From the NCBI RefSeq assembly GCF_039534975.1, contig NZ_BAAAWH010000001.1, forward strand, positions 3,348,001-3,412,000: a stretch of DNA of 64,000 nucleotides. Direction: 5' to 3'. Origin of the DNA: Microbacterium terregens (GTDB lineage: Bacteria > Actinomycetota > Actinomycetes > Actinomycetales > Microbacteriaceae). The position numbers and the translations under genes are program-made. The notes beneath the pieces are model-generated. The model was not told the DNA's origin and did no database searches. It worked only from the letters and a program-made list of their open reading frames with translations. Positions 48,050 to 56,329 of the stretch are shown here, piece after piece. Position 1 is the first letter of the stretch. The number at the start of each line of letters is the position of its first letter.

Positions 48050-48208
48050 ATGTTGTTCCTGGTGTACGTGGTGCTGTTTCTCGGCGGGTTCTACCTGTTC
48101 GGCGCGGCTTTCAACGCCGAGGCGTGGCAGGGACTGATCTTCTCCGCCGGTATTTTCGCGGTCTCGCTGGCGCTCGGGCTCGTCGTGCACTCCCAGCGCA
48201 AGTCCTGA
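48050..48208 (+). CDS. Small membrane protein, two segments
   Basis: 52 residues with two hydrophobic segments separated by FNAEAWQG and a short basic tail. GAGGG lies five bases before the ATG. No family recognised. It is the first of a run of small unknown + strand genes. Confidence 0.65.
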   Translation: MLFLVYVVLFLGGFYLFGAAFNAEAWQGLIFSAGIFAVSLALGLVVHSQRKS

Positions 48209-48240
48209 CCCGACCTTCCACTCGAGTTCGGGGAACGGAT

Positions 48241-48447
48241 ATGGCTGCACGAGCGGCACGGGGCGGATCCAGACTGCCGCGGCGTGGATGCGCGCTGGTG
48301 ACCGTCGTCGTGGTGGACGAGAACGGGTTCTCGCATCAGTACGAACGGATCGAGGCGCCGATCGGCGCAGTGCGCGAGACCCTGGCCATGCTGCACCTGC
48401 AGTCCACGGCGCTTTCCGCACCCGTCACGCAGCAGGACACCGCCTGA
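48241..48447 (+). CDS. Small hypothetical protein
   Basis: 68 residues. The first 16 are basic and the rest (CALVTVVVVDENGFSHQY onward) shows the strong G/C third-position bias of real genes here. GGGGAACGG precedes the ATG; an internal GTG at about residue 20 is an alternative start. 32 bases after the small membrane protein. Function unknown. Confidence 0.55.
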   Translation: MAARAARGGSRLPRRGCALVTVVVVDENGFSHQYERIEAPIGAVRETLAMLHLQSTALSAPVTQQDTA

Positions 48448-48543
48448 AGGCGGCGCTGCCGGACGGCGCGGGGCAGGCTATGGGCCCGGCCCTGATTGCA
48501 CAAGCCCCGCCGCCGCGCGGGCACAGTGGCCCATCATGGGGTC

Positions 48544-48873
48544 ATGATGACTCTGCATTACACCGGCAGGTCCGTGCTGATGCCGACCGACATCTGTGAG
48601 GCGGTGCTGCGCTACGCGAAGGCACTGGCGGGCAGCCAGACGTCTGACGTCGTGTCCGTTCCCGTCCTCGCCGAGGGTGGCGAGCTCGTGGACGCCGAAT
48701 TCCTGCTGGGGCCGGCAAGCCAGTTGTACGCGATGCCTGCCGCTGACAGCGCGAACGATCGGGGCAATGCGGCGTCGGTCGCAGAACTGGACCGACGCAC
48801 CCGGCTCCTGCACCCTCCGGTCGTCGTCACCTCCCACATCGACCCCCGTACGCAGATCGACCTCGACAGCTAG
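48544..48873 (+). CDS. Hypothetical protein
   Basis: 109 residues beginning with a beta-rich MMTLHYTGRSVLMP and an AVLRYAKALAGSQTSDVV helix; it resembles a conserved small protein I have seen in Microbacteriaceae (memory, not searched). A CATCAT -10-like element ends seven bases before the ATG, so the mRNA may be leaderless. Function unknown. Confidence 0.65.
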   Translation: MMTLHYTGRSVLMPTDICEAVLRYAKALAGSQTSDVVSVPVLAEGGELVDAEFLLGPASQLYAMPAADSANDRGNAASVAELDRRTRLLHPPVVVTSHIDPRTQIDLDS

Positions 48874-49049
48874 CCCGTCGCGGGGTCTGCCCGCCGCTCG
48901 ACCCGAGCTCCGTACAGCGCGGCGCCATGACCCGCCACTGCTTTGTCAACCCCCGTCCCGGAGCGCCTTCCCCGGCGCACAGTGGAAGAGGGGCTGGCGC
49001 GTGTCGACGATCAACGAGACGCGCGGCAGACGGAACGGAGGTCGGGGAG

Positions 49050-49379
49050 ATGAACGAGCGACGGCACGATCAGACGAACGGCTCGGGCGTGCCGCGGCGA
49101 TTCGTGCTCTTGCGCCAGGACGGGCAGAACTGGGTGATCCACGATCGCGAGTCGCACCGCGCGACCACCCGGGTGGCCGCGCGCATCACCGTGACCGAGG
49201 ATGACGAGGTGCACGTCACCTGGCTGGCGGTGACGCCGCTCCCCGTGGTCTACGCGACGCCCGAAGACGTCCTGGCCAGCCTGGAGATGTGGCAAGCCAG
49301 ACCGCACGGCGGAACCAAACCCATCCCGATCCCCCACTTTCCGCCACCCACGCAACACGGCCGTCAGGTCGGCCCATAG
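49050..49379 (+). CDS. Hypothetical protein with C-terminal PIPHFPP motif
   Basis: 109 residues. A likely beta-sheet core FVLLRQDGQNWVIHDRESHR is followed by a helix and a Pro-rich tail with KPIPIPHFPP. The same PIPHFPP ends the 60025 protein, although the cores differ. GGGGAG lies just before the ATG. Function unknown. Confidence 0.7.
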   Translation: MNERRHDQTNGSGVPRRFVLLRQDGQNWVIHDRESHRATTRVAARITVTEDDEVHVTWLAVTPLPVVYATPEDVLASLEMWQARPHGGTKPIPIPHFPPPTQHGRQVGP

Positions 49380-49441
49380 AGGCATTCGGCACTCATCGCA
49401 AGGCCTTGGTCGGCCCTGCCCTGAGGCTTCACACTTGCGGG

Positions 49442-50404
49442 ATGGTCTTCGTCGGCTATCACGCCTCGCATGAACAGGTCCCACCGAGCAGCCTGCTCAA
49501 GGCCGTGATCCGCGCGGAGCACGCGGGTTTCGATGGGGCGATGTGCTCGGATCATCTCGCGCCGTGGGGCGTCGCGCAGGGTGAGTCCGGTTACGCCTGG
49601 AGCTGGCTCGGAGCCGCCCTGGCCTCGACATCCTTCTCGCTCGGTGTCGTCACCGCGCCGGGTCAGCGCTACCACCCCGTGATCAGCGCCCAGGCTCTCG
49701 CGACCCTCGAGGAGATGTTCCCCGGAAGATTCTGGGCCGCGCTGGGCAGCGGCGAAGCCGTCAACGAGCACGTCACCGGCCACGATTGGCCGACGAAGGA
49801 ACGCCGCAACGCCCGGCTCGAGGCATCCGTAGAGGTGATCCGCGACCTGCTGTCCGGGCGGGAGGTCTCGCGCGCCGACGAGATCACGGTCCACCGGGCG
49901 CGCGTATGGAGCCTGCCCGACACACCGCCACCGCTTCTCGGCGCGGCGGTGACCCCGGAGACGGCCGGGTGGCTCGCCGGTTGGGCGGACGGACTGGCCA
50001 CCGTCGCCCAGCCCCCGGACAAGCTGGTCGCCGTGCTCGAGGCCTTTGCCGACGCGGGGGGAACCGGTCCGCGCGTTCTTCAGGTGCACGTCTCACTGGA
50101 AGACACCGAGGAAGAGGCATTGCGCGTCACCCGGGAGCAGTGGCGCCACTCCGCGATCACGGAATCACTGTGGGACATCGAGCAGCCCGAGCAGTTCGAT
50201 GCGCTGGCGGGCGAGCCGACCGACGCGCAGCTGCGGAGCGGCGCGCTCGTCTCTTCCGACGCCGACGAACTGGCAGAGCGGATCGCCGCGCTGGTCGGGT
50301 TGGGATTCGACCGCGTCTACGTCCACGGCATCGGCCGAGACCAGGGCGCGTTCCTGGATCGCGCCGAGCGAGATCTGCTTCCGGCACTGCGGGAGGCGCT
50401 GTGA
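49442..50404 (+). CDS. LLM-class flavin oxidoreductase (TIGR03885-like)
   Basis: 320-residue luciferase-like TIM barrel. FVGYHASHEQVPPS at the start and GRFWAALGSGEAVNEHV in the middle match the non-F420 LLM subfamily TIGR03885. The active site would bind FMN or F420; the cofactor cannot be decided here. The ATG at 49442 lacks a clear ribosome-binding site and lies seven bases after CACACT, perhaps leaderless. Its stop overlaps the GTG of a GH13 enzyme gene, so the two products may share a pathway. Confidence 0.85.
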   Translation: MVFVGYHASHEQVPPSSLLKAVIRAEHAGFDGAMCSDHLAPWGVAQGESGYAWSWLGAALASTSFSLGVVTAPGQRYHPVISAQALATLEEMFPGRFWAALGSGEAVNEHVTGHDWPTKERRNARLEASVEVIRDLLSGREVSRADEITVHRARVWSLPDTPPPLLGAAVTPETAGWLAGWADGLATVAQPPDKLVAVLEAFADAGGTGPRVLQVHVSLEDTEEEALRVTREQWRHSAITESLWDIEQPEQFDALAGEPTDAQLRSGALVSSDADELAERIAALVGLGFDRVYVHGIGRDQGAFLDRAERDLLPALREAL

Positions 50405-52062
50405 GAATCACCGACACCAGCGACCTGTGGTGGAAGTCCGCTGTCATCTACTGCCTCGACGTCGAGACGTACATGGATGCCGACGGCGACGGAACCGGCG
50501 ACTTCGCGGGACTCGCGCAACGCATCGACTATCTCGCCGACCTCGGAATCACCTGCCTCTGGCTGATGCCGTTCTACCCCTCGCCCGACCGCGACGACGG
50601 CTACGACATCAGCGACTTCTACGGGATCGATCCCCGTCTGGGCAACCACGGCGACTTCGTCGAGGTCATCCGAACGGCGCACGACCGTGGCATGCGCGTG
50701 ATCGTCGACCTCGTGGTCAACCACACCTCCGACAAGCATCCGTGGTTCGTCTCGGCCCGCCGGAGCAGAACATCCCCCTACCGCGACTTCTACGTTTGGC
50801 GCGACGAGCCGCCGAAGAAGCAGCAGCCGACCGTCTTCCCCGGCGAGGAGTCCAGCGTCTGGGAGCTGGACGAGCGCAGTGGCCAGTACTTCCAGCATGT
50901 GTTCTACAAGCACCAGCCCGACCTCAACGTGGCCAACCCGCGAGTCCGCGACGAGATCGCCAAGACGATCGGGTTCTGGCTGGCCCTCGGCGTCAGCGGC
51001 TTCCGCATCGACGCGGTCCCGTTCCTGATCGAGCCCCCCGAAGGCGTCGACCTGGGCGACCCGCACGAACTGCTGCGCGACCTAAAGCGGTTCCTTCAAC
51101 GTCGGGCCGGCCATGCGGCGCTGCTCGGCGAGGTGAACCTCCCGTTCGGCGAGCAGCTGCAGTTCTTCGGTGGCGAGCGGGGTGGCGAACTGGATCTGCA
51201 GTTCGACTTCATCTCCATGCAGGCGCTGTACCTCTCGCTCGCACGCAGTGATCCTGCGCCCCTGATCGCCGCACTCACCGCCCGCCCAGCGATCCCGTCT
51301 GATGCGGGCTGGGCGAACTTCGTGCGCAACCACGACGAGCTGACACTGGACAAGCTCAGTGATGCCGAGCGTGAGGAGGTCTTCGAAGCCTTCGCTCCCG
51401 ACGAGGCCCAGCGTGTCTACGGCCGCGGGATCACGCGCCGGCTGCCCCCGATGCTGGGGGGTGATCCACGCAGGATCCGCATGGTCTACAGCGTGCTCTT
51501 CTCGCTGCCCGGAACTCCTGTGCTGTTCTACGGCGAAGAGATCGGGATGGGCGAGAACCCCGAGATCGCCGGTCGCGGGTCGGTCCGGACGCCGATGCAG
51601 TGGACGGACGGCAAGAACGGCGGATTCTCCAGCGCCGCGCGGGGGCGTCTCGTCGCACCCATTCCCGGCGACGGTTACGCACCACAACACGTGAACGTCC
51701 AGCAGCAGCGCAACGACGACGGATCGCTCCTGCAGTTCATCCGCCACCTCGTCAGCCGTTACCGGGTGTCCCCCGAGATCGGCTGGGGCGAACTGGAAAT
51801 CCTCGCGCACGACGGCGACGGCATCCTCGCCCACGCAGTGAACTCCGACGTCGGTCGGATGATCGCATTGCACAACTTCACCGAGGTGCCGGTGCGCGTG
51901 CGTGTCCAGATCGGGACGGTGGAAGAGGGCACCGCGCTGCTCGATCTCGGCGGCCCGGAGCGGATCGACGTCGAGCCACAGGGGCAGGTCGAAGTGGAAC
52001 TGGCCCCGTTCGGCTACCGCTGGCTGCGGGTCTCACCCCCCGGCGACAGCCGCATCGGCTGA
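50401..52062 (+). CDS. GH13 alpha-amylase/trehalose-synthase-like enzyme
   Basis: 553-residue GH13 enzyme. Region I is DLVVNHTS, region II GFRIDAVPF (nucleophile Asp), region III LLGEVN (acid/base Glu) and region IV FVRNHDEL. It is closest to trehalose-synthase-like or oligo-alpha-glucan hydrolases. It lacks a maltokinase domain and a signal peptide, so it acts in the cytoplasm on alpha-glucan or maltose. The GTG start overlaps the LLM oxidoreductase stop. Exact reaction uncertain. Confidence 0.9.
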   Translation: MRITDTSDLWWKSAVIYCLDVETYMDADGDGTGDFAGLAQRIDYLADLGITCLWLMPFYPSPDRDDGYDISDFYGIDPRLGNHGDFVEVIRTAHDRGMRVIVDLVVNHTSDKHPWFVSARRSRTSPYRDFYVWRDEPPKKQQPTVFPGEESSVWELDERSGQYFQHVFYKHQPDLNVANPRVRDEIAKTIGFWLALGVSGFRIDAVPFLIEPPEGVDLGDPHELLRDLKRFLQRRAGHAALLGEVNLPFGEQLQFFGGERGGELDLQFDFISMQALYLSLARSDPAPLIAALTARPAIPSDAGWANFVRNHDELTLDKLSDAEREEVFEAFAPDEAQRVYGRGITRRLPPMLGGDPRRIRMVYSVLFSLPGTPVLFYGEEIGMGENPEIAGRGSVRTPMQWTDGKNGGFSSAARGRLVAPIPGDGYAPQHVNVQQQRNDDGSLLQFIRHLVSRYRVSPEIGWGELEILAHDGDGILAHAVNSDVGRMIALHNFTEVPVRVRVQIGTVEEGTALLDLGGPERIDVEPQGQVEVELAPFGYRWLRVSPPGDSRIG

Positions 52063-52064
52063 GG

Positions 52065-52217
52065 TCACCACACCTCGATCGCACCCTTCTGCCGCATCTC
52101 CGCCAGCAGCGCGTCCTCGAAGTCATCCGCGTCGTCACGGAGATCGTCGTTCCGGACACCGTCCATGTCGTCGTCGAGATCGTCATCGATCCCGCCCCGA
52201 ACTTTTTCGCTGTTCAT
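52065..52217 (-). CDS. Very small acidic protein
   Basis: 50 residues with about 17 Asp and few basic residues: DDDLDDDMDG, then NDDLRDDADDFED, and a C-terminal helix ending IEVW. GGGGGTGAG precedes the ATG and codon usage is strongly biased. Its stop lies three bases from the convergent GH13 stop. Possible role as an ion or protein binder; function unknown. Confidence 0.6.
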   Translation of the reverse strand: MNSEKVRGGIDDDLDDDMDGVRNDDLRDDADDFEDALLAEMRQKGAIEVW

Positions 52218-52318
52218 CTCTCACCCCCTGATGAGCGCGAACACCTCCATTGTGCGTCAGGCAGGACGAAGTCGGAACGGGGGTTGACAACGCGCTGTTC
52301 TGCGTCCGGGACGCCCTC

Positions 52319-53161
52319 TCAACCCAGAACGTCCTTGATCGACGCGGTGAGCGCGGCAGGTAGATCGCGGGCGAGAAAGCCGATGCCGAGCCGTTCGGTC
52401 AGCGCATCGCCCGCGCGCGCGTGCACCCAGCTGCCCCATACCGCCGCGCGCGACGGGTCGAGGCCACGTGCCGCGAAACCGGTGATCGCGCCGGCCAGCA
52501 CGTCACCGCTGCCGGATGTGCCGAGTCCCGGTCCTCCGGCCGGCACCTGCCACGTGGCACCCTGCGGGTCGGCGATGACGCCGTAGCAGTTGACGACGGC
52601 GTCGAACCGCCGCGCGATCTCGAGGAGGTCGGATTCGCGGTCATCGCCCAGGTCGCGGTCGAGGAGGATCGCCGCCTCCTCCTCGTTGGGGTTGAGAATC
52701 AGTGCGCGGGGCAGGCGCTCGCGGGGGACGTCGGCCAGAACCCCCAGCCCGTACGCGTCCAGGACCACGCACCCGACACCGGTGTCGGCGACGGCGAGCA
52801 GCGTCGATCTCGTCTCGTCGCCGTTGTCGAATCCGGGACCCACGAGCACCGCATCCGCCGCTTCGAGCTCGCCGCGGGCGGGCTCGGCGATGGGGTCGGA
52901 CGCGTGCTGCGGAAGCGAGAAGACGGCGGCTTCGGGCAGAACGACACCGAGCTGACCCTCGACGGATGCCGGTACGGCAAGTCCCAGCCGCCCGGCGCCG
53001 ACTCGCAGTGCGGCTTCACCGGCGAGCACGACCGCACCGGGCGAACGGCGCGAGCCGCCGACCACCATCACCCGTCCGCGCGACTTCTTCGAGCCCCCCG
53101 GGTCGGGCAGCCCCCACTCGCGAAGCAGCTCTCGCGTGACGCGTTCACTCGGGGTGGACAT
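52319..53161 (-). CDS. nnrD: ADP-dependent NAD(P)H-hydrate dehydratase
   Basis: 280-residue ribokinase-fold repair enzyme, the C-terminal half of YjeF. The signature GTSGSGDVLAG is present with ILNPNEEEA. It dehydrates damaged NAD(P)H hydrates using ADP. The epimerase half (NnrE) is not in this window. Overlaps the histidine-phosphatase gene by 17 bases, probably co-transcribed. Confidence 0.9.
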   Translation of the reverse strand: MSTPSERVTRELLREWGLPDPGGSKKSRGRVMVVGGSRRSPGAVVLAGEAALRVGAGRLGLAVPASVEGQLGVVLPEAAVFSLPQHASDPIAEPARGELEAADAVLVGPGFDNGDETRSTLLAVADTGVGCVVLDAYGLGVLADVPRERLPRALILNPNEEEAAILLDRDLGDDRESDLLEIARRFDAVVNCYGVIADPQGATWQVPAGGPGLGTSGSGDVLAGAITGFAARGLDPSRAAVWGSWVHARAGDALTERLGIGFLARDLPAALTASIKDVLG

Positions 53162-53870
53162 CAGGGCTCCCCGGGTGCACGGTCACCGCGGCGCCCTCGC
53201 GGGTCAGGTGATCCACGGCCGAGAATTCGACGAGCCGCCATCCCGATTCGACGCGAACGAGGTGCGTGACGGAGGCGTTCAGGACGGTGTGGGATGCCGC
53301 GAATTCGAGCAGCTCCGCCTCTTCCATCGGCAGCAGGAGGTAGAGCAGGAGCATGACGACCGCATCGTGCGCGACGACCAGAGCACTCTGCGCAGGACGG
53401 GAGAGGGCATCACCGAGAAAGGACCGCAGTCGGAGCGCGACGTCCGCCCAGGACTCCCCGCCCGGCGGCCGGTGATAGAACTTGCCCAGGTGACGTCGAC
53501 GCGCAGCCTCTTCGGGATGCCGCGTGGCCACCCCGCGGGTGGTGAGCAGATCCAGGATTCCGAGTTCGCGGTCGCGGAGCCGCTCGTCGACGTCGATCGC
53601 GGCATCCACCGCATTGCCGCCCAGCGCGATCGCCAGTGTCTCGCGCGCACGAAGGTACGGCGAGACCCAGAACGCGTCCAGCGCGGAGCGGTGTTCGCCG
53701 ACCCACGTGCGCAGCGCCGCGGCCTGATCTCGGCCGGTGCGAGAGAGCGGAACATCGGCGTCTCGGATGTCGATCGGGATCACCTCGAGTCCCTCGAGCT
53801 CGGCTCGGGTCGCGGCCGTGTTCGCGATGCTCTCACCGTGCCGCACCAGCCACAGTTCCGTCACTGTCAT
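53145..53870 (-). CDS. Histidine phosphatase family protein (phosphoglycerate mutase-like)
   Basis: 241-residue phosphatase. The catalytic RHG lies at LVRHGESIAN near residues 9-17, and the second His in VVAHDAVVM. Substrates in this family range from sugar phosphates to small metabolites; 2,3-BPG mutase residues are not obvious. The ATG at 53870 has a weak ribosome-binding site. It precedes nnrD, suggesting a common housekeeping operon. Confidence 0.87.
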   Translation of the reverse strand: MTVTELWLVRHGESIANTAATRAELEGLEVIPIDIRDADVPLSRTGRDQAAALRTWVGEHRSALDAFWVSPYLRARETLAIALGGNAVDAAIDVDERLRDRELGILDLLTTRGVATRHPEEAARRRHLGKFYHRPPGGESWADVALRLRSFLGDALSRPAQSALVVAHDAVVMLLLYLLLPMEEAELLEFAASHTVLNASVTHLVRVESGWRLVEFSAVDHLTREGAAVTVHPGSPDVHPE

Positions 53871-54052
53871 CGCGTCAGGCTACGTGCCCGGATTCGGCGA
53901 CGACAGAGCTTGACAAGCGCCACCCCGGGCGGTGATGCCGACGCCGGCGTGCGGCATCCGAGCGATTAGCGTGCGCAGGGAGGGCGGTCAAGCCCGTTCG
54001 GCGCCGCCGCGCTGCGGAATACAGTGATCGCACGAAACGGGAGGAATCGATC

Positions 54053-54118
54053 GTGTCGAATGTCACGTCTGCACCGCCTCGTCCTGACGACGATGACCAG
54101 GCCCCCGAGCCCCGGTGA
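54053..54118 (+). CDS. 21-residue leader ORF upstream of GNAT
   Basis: A GTG with a strong GGGAGG eight bases before it starts a 21-codon ORF, acidic and Pro-rich (PPRPDDDDQAPEPR at the end). Its TGA overlaps the GTG of the GNAT gene by four bases. A TACAGT -10-like element lies about 27 bases upstream. It may be a coupling or regulatory leader peptide, or simply a translation initiator for the next gene. Confidence 0.5.
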   Translation: MSNVTSAPPRPDDDDQAPEPR

Positions 54119-54612
54119 CTGCGCAGTCACGCGGCTCCGAACCCGCGCAGGACGTCGTCCTCACTCGCATCAGTCCGGAAGACGCCGGCGAGGTGCTGAC
54201 GATCCAGCGCGCCGCGTTCGTCTCGGAGGCGCTGATCTACGGCGATCCCGACATGCCTCCACTCGTCCAGACTCTCGAGGAGCTCGAGGCCGAACTTCAG
54301 GATGCCGGCGGCTGGGTCGCGCGCGTCGACGGCCGCCTGGTCGGCGCGATCCGCACGCGCGAAGCGGACGGGGTGCTCCTGATCGGCCGCATCGCGATCG
54401 CGCCCGACATGCAGGGCGCGGGCATCGGGCAGCGGCTCCTCGAAACGGCCGAAGCGCATTCTCGGGCCACCGAGGCCGAACTGTTCACCGGCAGTCTCAG
54501 CGAAGCCAACATCCGGCTCTACGAGCGGTGCGGGTACGCGCAGACGGAGCGCGTCGACGAAGGCGACGGCACGGCGCAGGTGTTCATGCGGAAGCGCCTG
54601 CGCGCACGGTGA
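54115..54612 (+). CDS. GNAT family N-acetyltransferase
   Basis: 165-residue acetyltransferase. The acetyl-CoA loop is in IAPDMQGAGIGQRLL (Q/RxxGxG/A), followed by ANIRLYERCGYAQ. The GTG start lacks its own Shine-Dalgarno and probably relies on reinitiation from the leader ORF. The substrate (antibiotic, amino acid or protein N-terminus) is unknown. Ten bases before the DUF72 gene. Confidence 0.88.
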   Translation: MTAQSRGSEPAQDVVLTRISPEDAGEVLTIQRAAFVSEALIYGDPDMPPLVQTLEELEAELQDAGGWVARVDGRLVGAIRTREADGVLLIGRIAIAPDMQGAGIGQRLLETAEAHSRATEAELFTGSLSEANIRLYERCGYAQTERVDEGDGTAQVFMRKRLRAR

Positions 54613-54621
54613 GGGGACGCG

Positions 54622-55347
54622 ATGGCGCGTGTCGGCACGTCCGGCTGGAGCTACGACCACTGGGAGGGCGTGCTCTACCCGCCGCGCCTTCCGCCCCGCG
54701 ACCGGCTGGCCCACTACGTGCGCGCGTTCGACACGGTGGAGCTGAACGCGAGCTTCTACCGCTGGCCGCCGCCGAAGACCTTCGCATCGTGGCGCGGACG
54801 ACTGCCCGAGGGCTTCGAGCTGACGGTGAAGGCCCCCCGCAGTCTGACGCACGCCCGACGCCTGTTCCAGCCCGAGGAGTGGCTGGAGCGGATGACCGCC
54901 GGCCTTCATGAGCTCGCCGGGCGCCGCGGCCCGCTGCTCGTGCAGCTGCCGCCGACGATGCAGCGGGACGATGAGCGCCTGGACTGGTTCCTGGCGCACG
55001 TACCCGAATGGATGCGTCCGGCGGTCGAGCTGCGGCATCCGTCCTGGAACGATGAGGCCGTCTTCTCCCTGCTCGAGCGGCGTAGTGCGGCGTATTGCGT
55101 GATGAGCGGCGCCGGCCTGCCGTGCATTCTGCGCGCGACGGCCCGCCTCGTGTACATCCGCCTGCACGGGCCGGACACCGCGCACCTGTACGCCGGCTCC
55201 TACTCAGACGACGAGATCGCGTGGTGGGCGGACCGGATTCGCGAGTGGGAGGCGCAGGGTCATCAGGTCTACGCCTTTTTCAACAACGACGGCGGCGGGA
55301 ACGCGGTCCGCGACGCGCGCGGCCTGCGCGGCGCGCTGGCTCGGTGA
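54622..55347 (+). CDS. DUF72 family protein (YecE-like)
   Basis: 241-residue TIM-barrel protein of the DUF72 family: RVGTSGWSYDHWEG at the start, ELNASFYRWP, the central FELTVKAPR, and FFNNDGGGNAVRDA near the end. A role in DNA repair or nucleotide metabolism has been suggested for the family but is not established. Transcribed right after the GNAT gene. The stop codon lies at the first copy of the 22-bp repeat array. Confidence 0.88.
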   Translation: MARVGTSGWSYDHWEGVLYPPRLPPRDRLAHYVRAFDTVELNASFYRWPPPKTFASWRGRLPEGFELTVKAPRSLTHARRLFQPEEWLERMTAGLHELAGRRGPLLVQLPPTMQRDDERLDWFLAHVPEWMRPAVELRHPSWNDEAVFSLLERRSAAYCVMSGAGLPCILRATARLVYIRLHGPDTAHLYAGSYSDDEIAWWADRIREWEAQGHQVYAFFNNDGGGNAVRDARGLRGALAR

Positions 55348-55456
55348 GGGGACGTGCACCCTCGGCAGCGGGGACGTGCACCCTCGGTGAGGGGACGTGC
55401 ACCCTCGGCCGCGGGGACGTGCACCCTCGGCCGCGGGGACGTGCACCCTCGGCAGC
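55348..55456. repeat. 22-bp tandem repeat array, five copies
   Basis: Five near-identical units begin at 55348, 55370, 55391, 55413 and 55435, each with the core GGGGACGTGCACCCTCGG and a variable 3-4-base junction (CAGC, TGA or CCGC). The spacing is 21 or 22 bp. Each unit is centred on a GTGCAC palindrome. The array begins at the DUF72 stop codon, and CTCGGTGA from that gene's end recurs at the unit 2/3 junction. Confidence 0.92.
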
Positions 55457-55475
55457 GGGGGCTCGCTATGAGGGC

Positions 55476-55736
55476 TCAGTCGGGGGAGCCAGGGCGCACC
55501 ACGGCGTCGGGGACGATGTCGATGCGCGTCACGCCGTCCCGCTTGGTCACATCGATCCTCGGAGCCGCGTCCTGCTCGGTCGACCCGGCGGCGCGCAGCA
55601 ACTGATCGCGCCGCTTCTCGTCGTCGGTCATCTCATCGACGACGGTTGCGGCATCCGTCGCCACGGTCGGAGGATCTTCGCTCCGCGGCGTCCCCGCCGA
55701 TCGCGCGCCCTCGCGCTGCTCGTTCGCTGACTCCAT
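55476..55736 (-). CDS. Small hypothetical protein
   Basis: 86 residues, hydrophilic and Asp/Arg/Thr-rich. A short stretch RIDVTKRDGVTRIDIVPD near the C-terminus may form paired strands. No membrane segment or family recognised. AGAGGGGCAGGA precedes the ATG. Function unknown. Confidence 0.6.
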   Translation of the reverse strand: MESANEQREGARSAGTPRSEDPPTVATDAATVVDEMTDDEKRRDQLLRAAGSTEQDAAPRIDVTKRDGVTRIDIVPDAVVRPGSPD

Positions 55737-55835
55737 CGGGTCCTGCCCCTCTGCTCATGATCGGCCGTGCGGCACCGCCTTCGTCCATTCAGGCGCATCC
55801 CGACCTCGGCCGGGAAGGCCTTGACAAAGGGCGGC

Positions 55836-55876
55836 CCTCCGAGGTCACGGAAGTGGGGGGTGGAAGACCTCGGAGG
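55836..55876. repeat. Intergenic inverted repeat
   Basis: CCTCCGAGGT (55836-55845) pairs perfectly with ACCTCGGAGG (55867-55876) across a 21-base loop, between two minus-strand small genes. No U tract. It could be a transcript stabiliser or a protein site. Confidence 0.5.
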
Positions 55877-55895
55877 ACCTGGCTTGTGCAGTGCC

Positions 55896-56114
55896 TCAGC
55901 CGTGCCGCGCGCGCTCCCGCAGACGGTCACGGGCGTCGCGCTCGACGAACACAGGAACGTATCGCCGGATCGGGCGCCCGGTCAGCGCGATGTGGACCTC
56001 GCGAGTGATCTCGGCCACTTCGACCAGCGGGACATCGGGAAAGCGCATCGCAAGCCGCTCGATCACGATGGCGATCTCCTCGGCGTCCTCAGGGGACCCA
56101 CTGCGAAGCTCCAT
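55896..56114 (-). CDS. Three-helix bundle dimerisation-domain-like protein
   Basis: 72 residues. The sequence (IVIERLAMRFPDVPLVEVAEITREVH then GRPIRRYVPVFVERDARDRL) matches the short actinobacterial three-helix bundle dimerisation-domain proteins. I start at the ATG at 56114, which has GGGAG; a longer open frame upstream has no similarity. Probably a dimeric adaptor; function not known. Confidence 0.7.
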   Translation of the reverse strand: MELRSGSPEDAEEIAIVIERLAMRFPDVPLVEVAEITREVHIALTGRPIRRYVPVFVERDARDRLRERARHG

Positions 56115-56329
56115 CAGACTCCCAGTCCGCGCATTCGCGACGTCGGCGACAAGAAACGCGACCAAGGTCTGGGGCAACTGCCGAACACGCTACTCCGGTA
56201 AGTGGAGGCAGGCAATGGGCGCGGGGCACGCACACTCGCTCCCGTAGCGTGTCGGCGGGCTCCTGGCCAGCCCCAGCGGAAAGACCGACGAACCCGGATA
56301 GTGGATGTCATGGACGGAAGGATGCAGCG

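Noticed and set aside
48943-48949. TTGACAA as ordinary -35 elements
   Set aside because: None of the five sites has a -10 at 16-18 bases; kept only as an unexplained motif in findings.
55204-55446. Minus-strand Cys/Pro repeat ORF through the 22-bp array
   Set aside because: Its sequence is the repeat read in reverse, no ribosome-binding site, overlaps DUF72.
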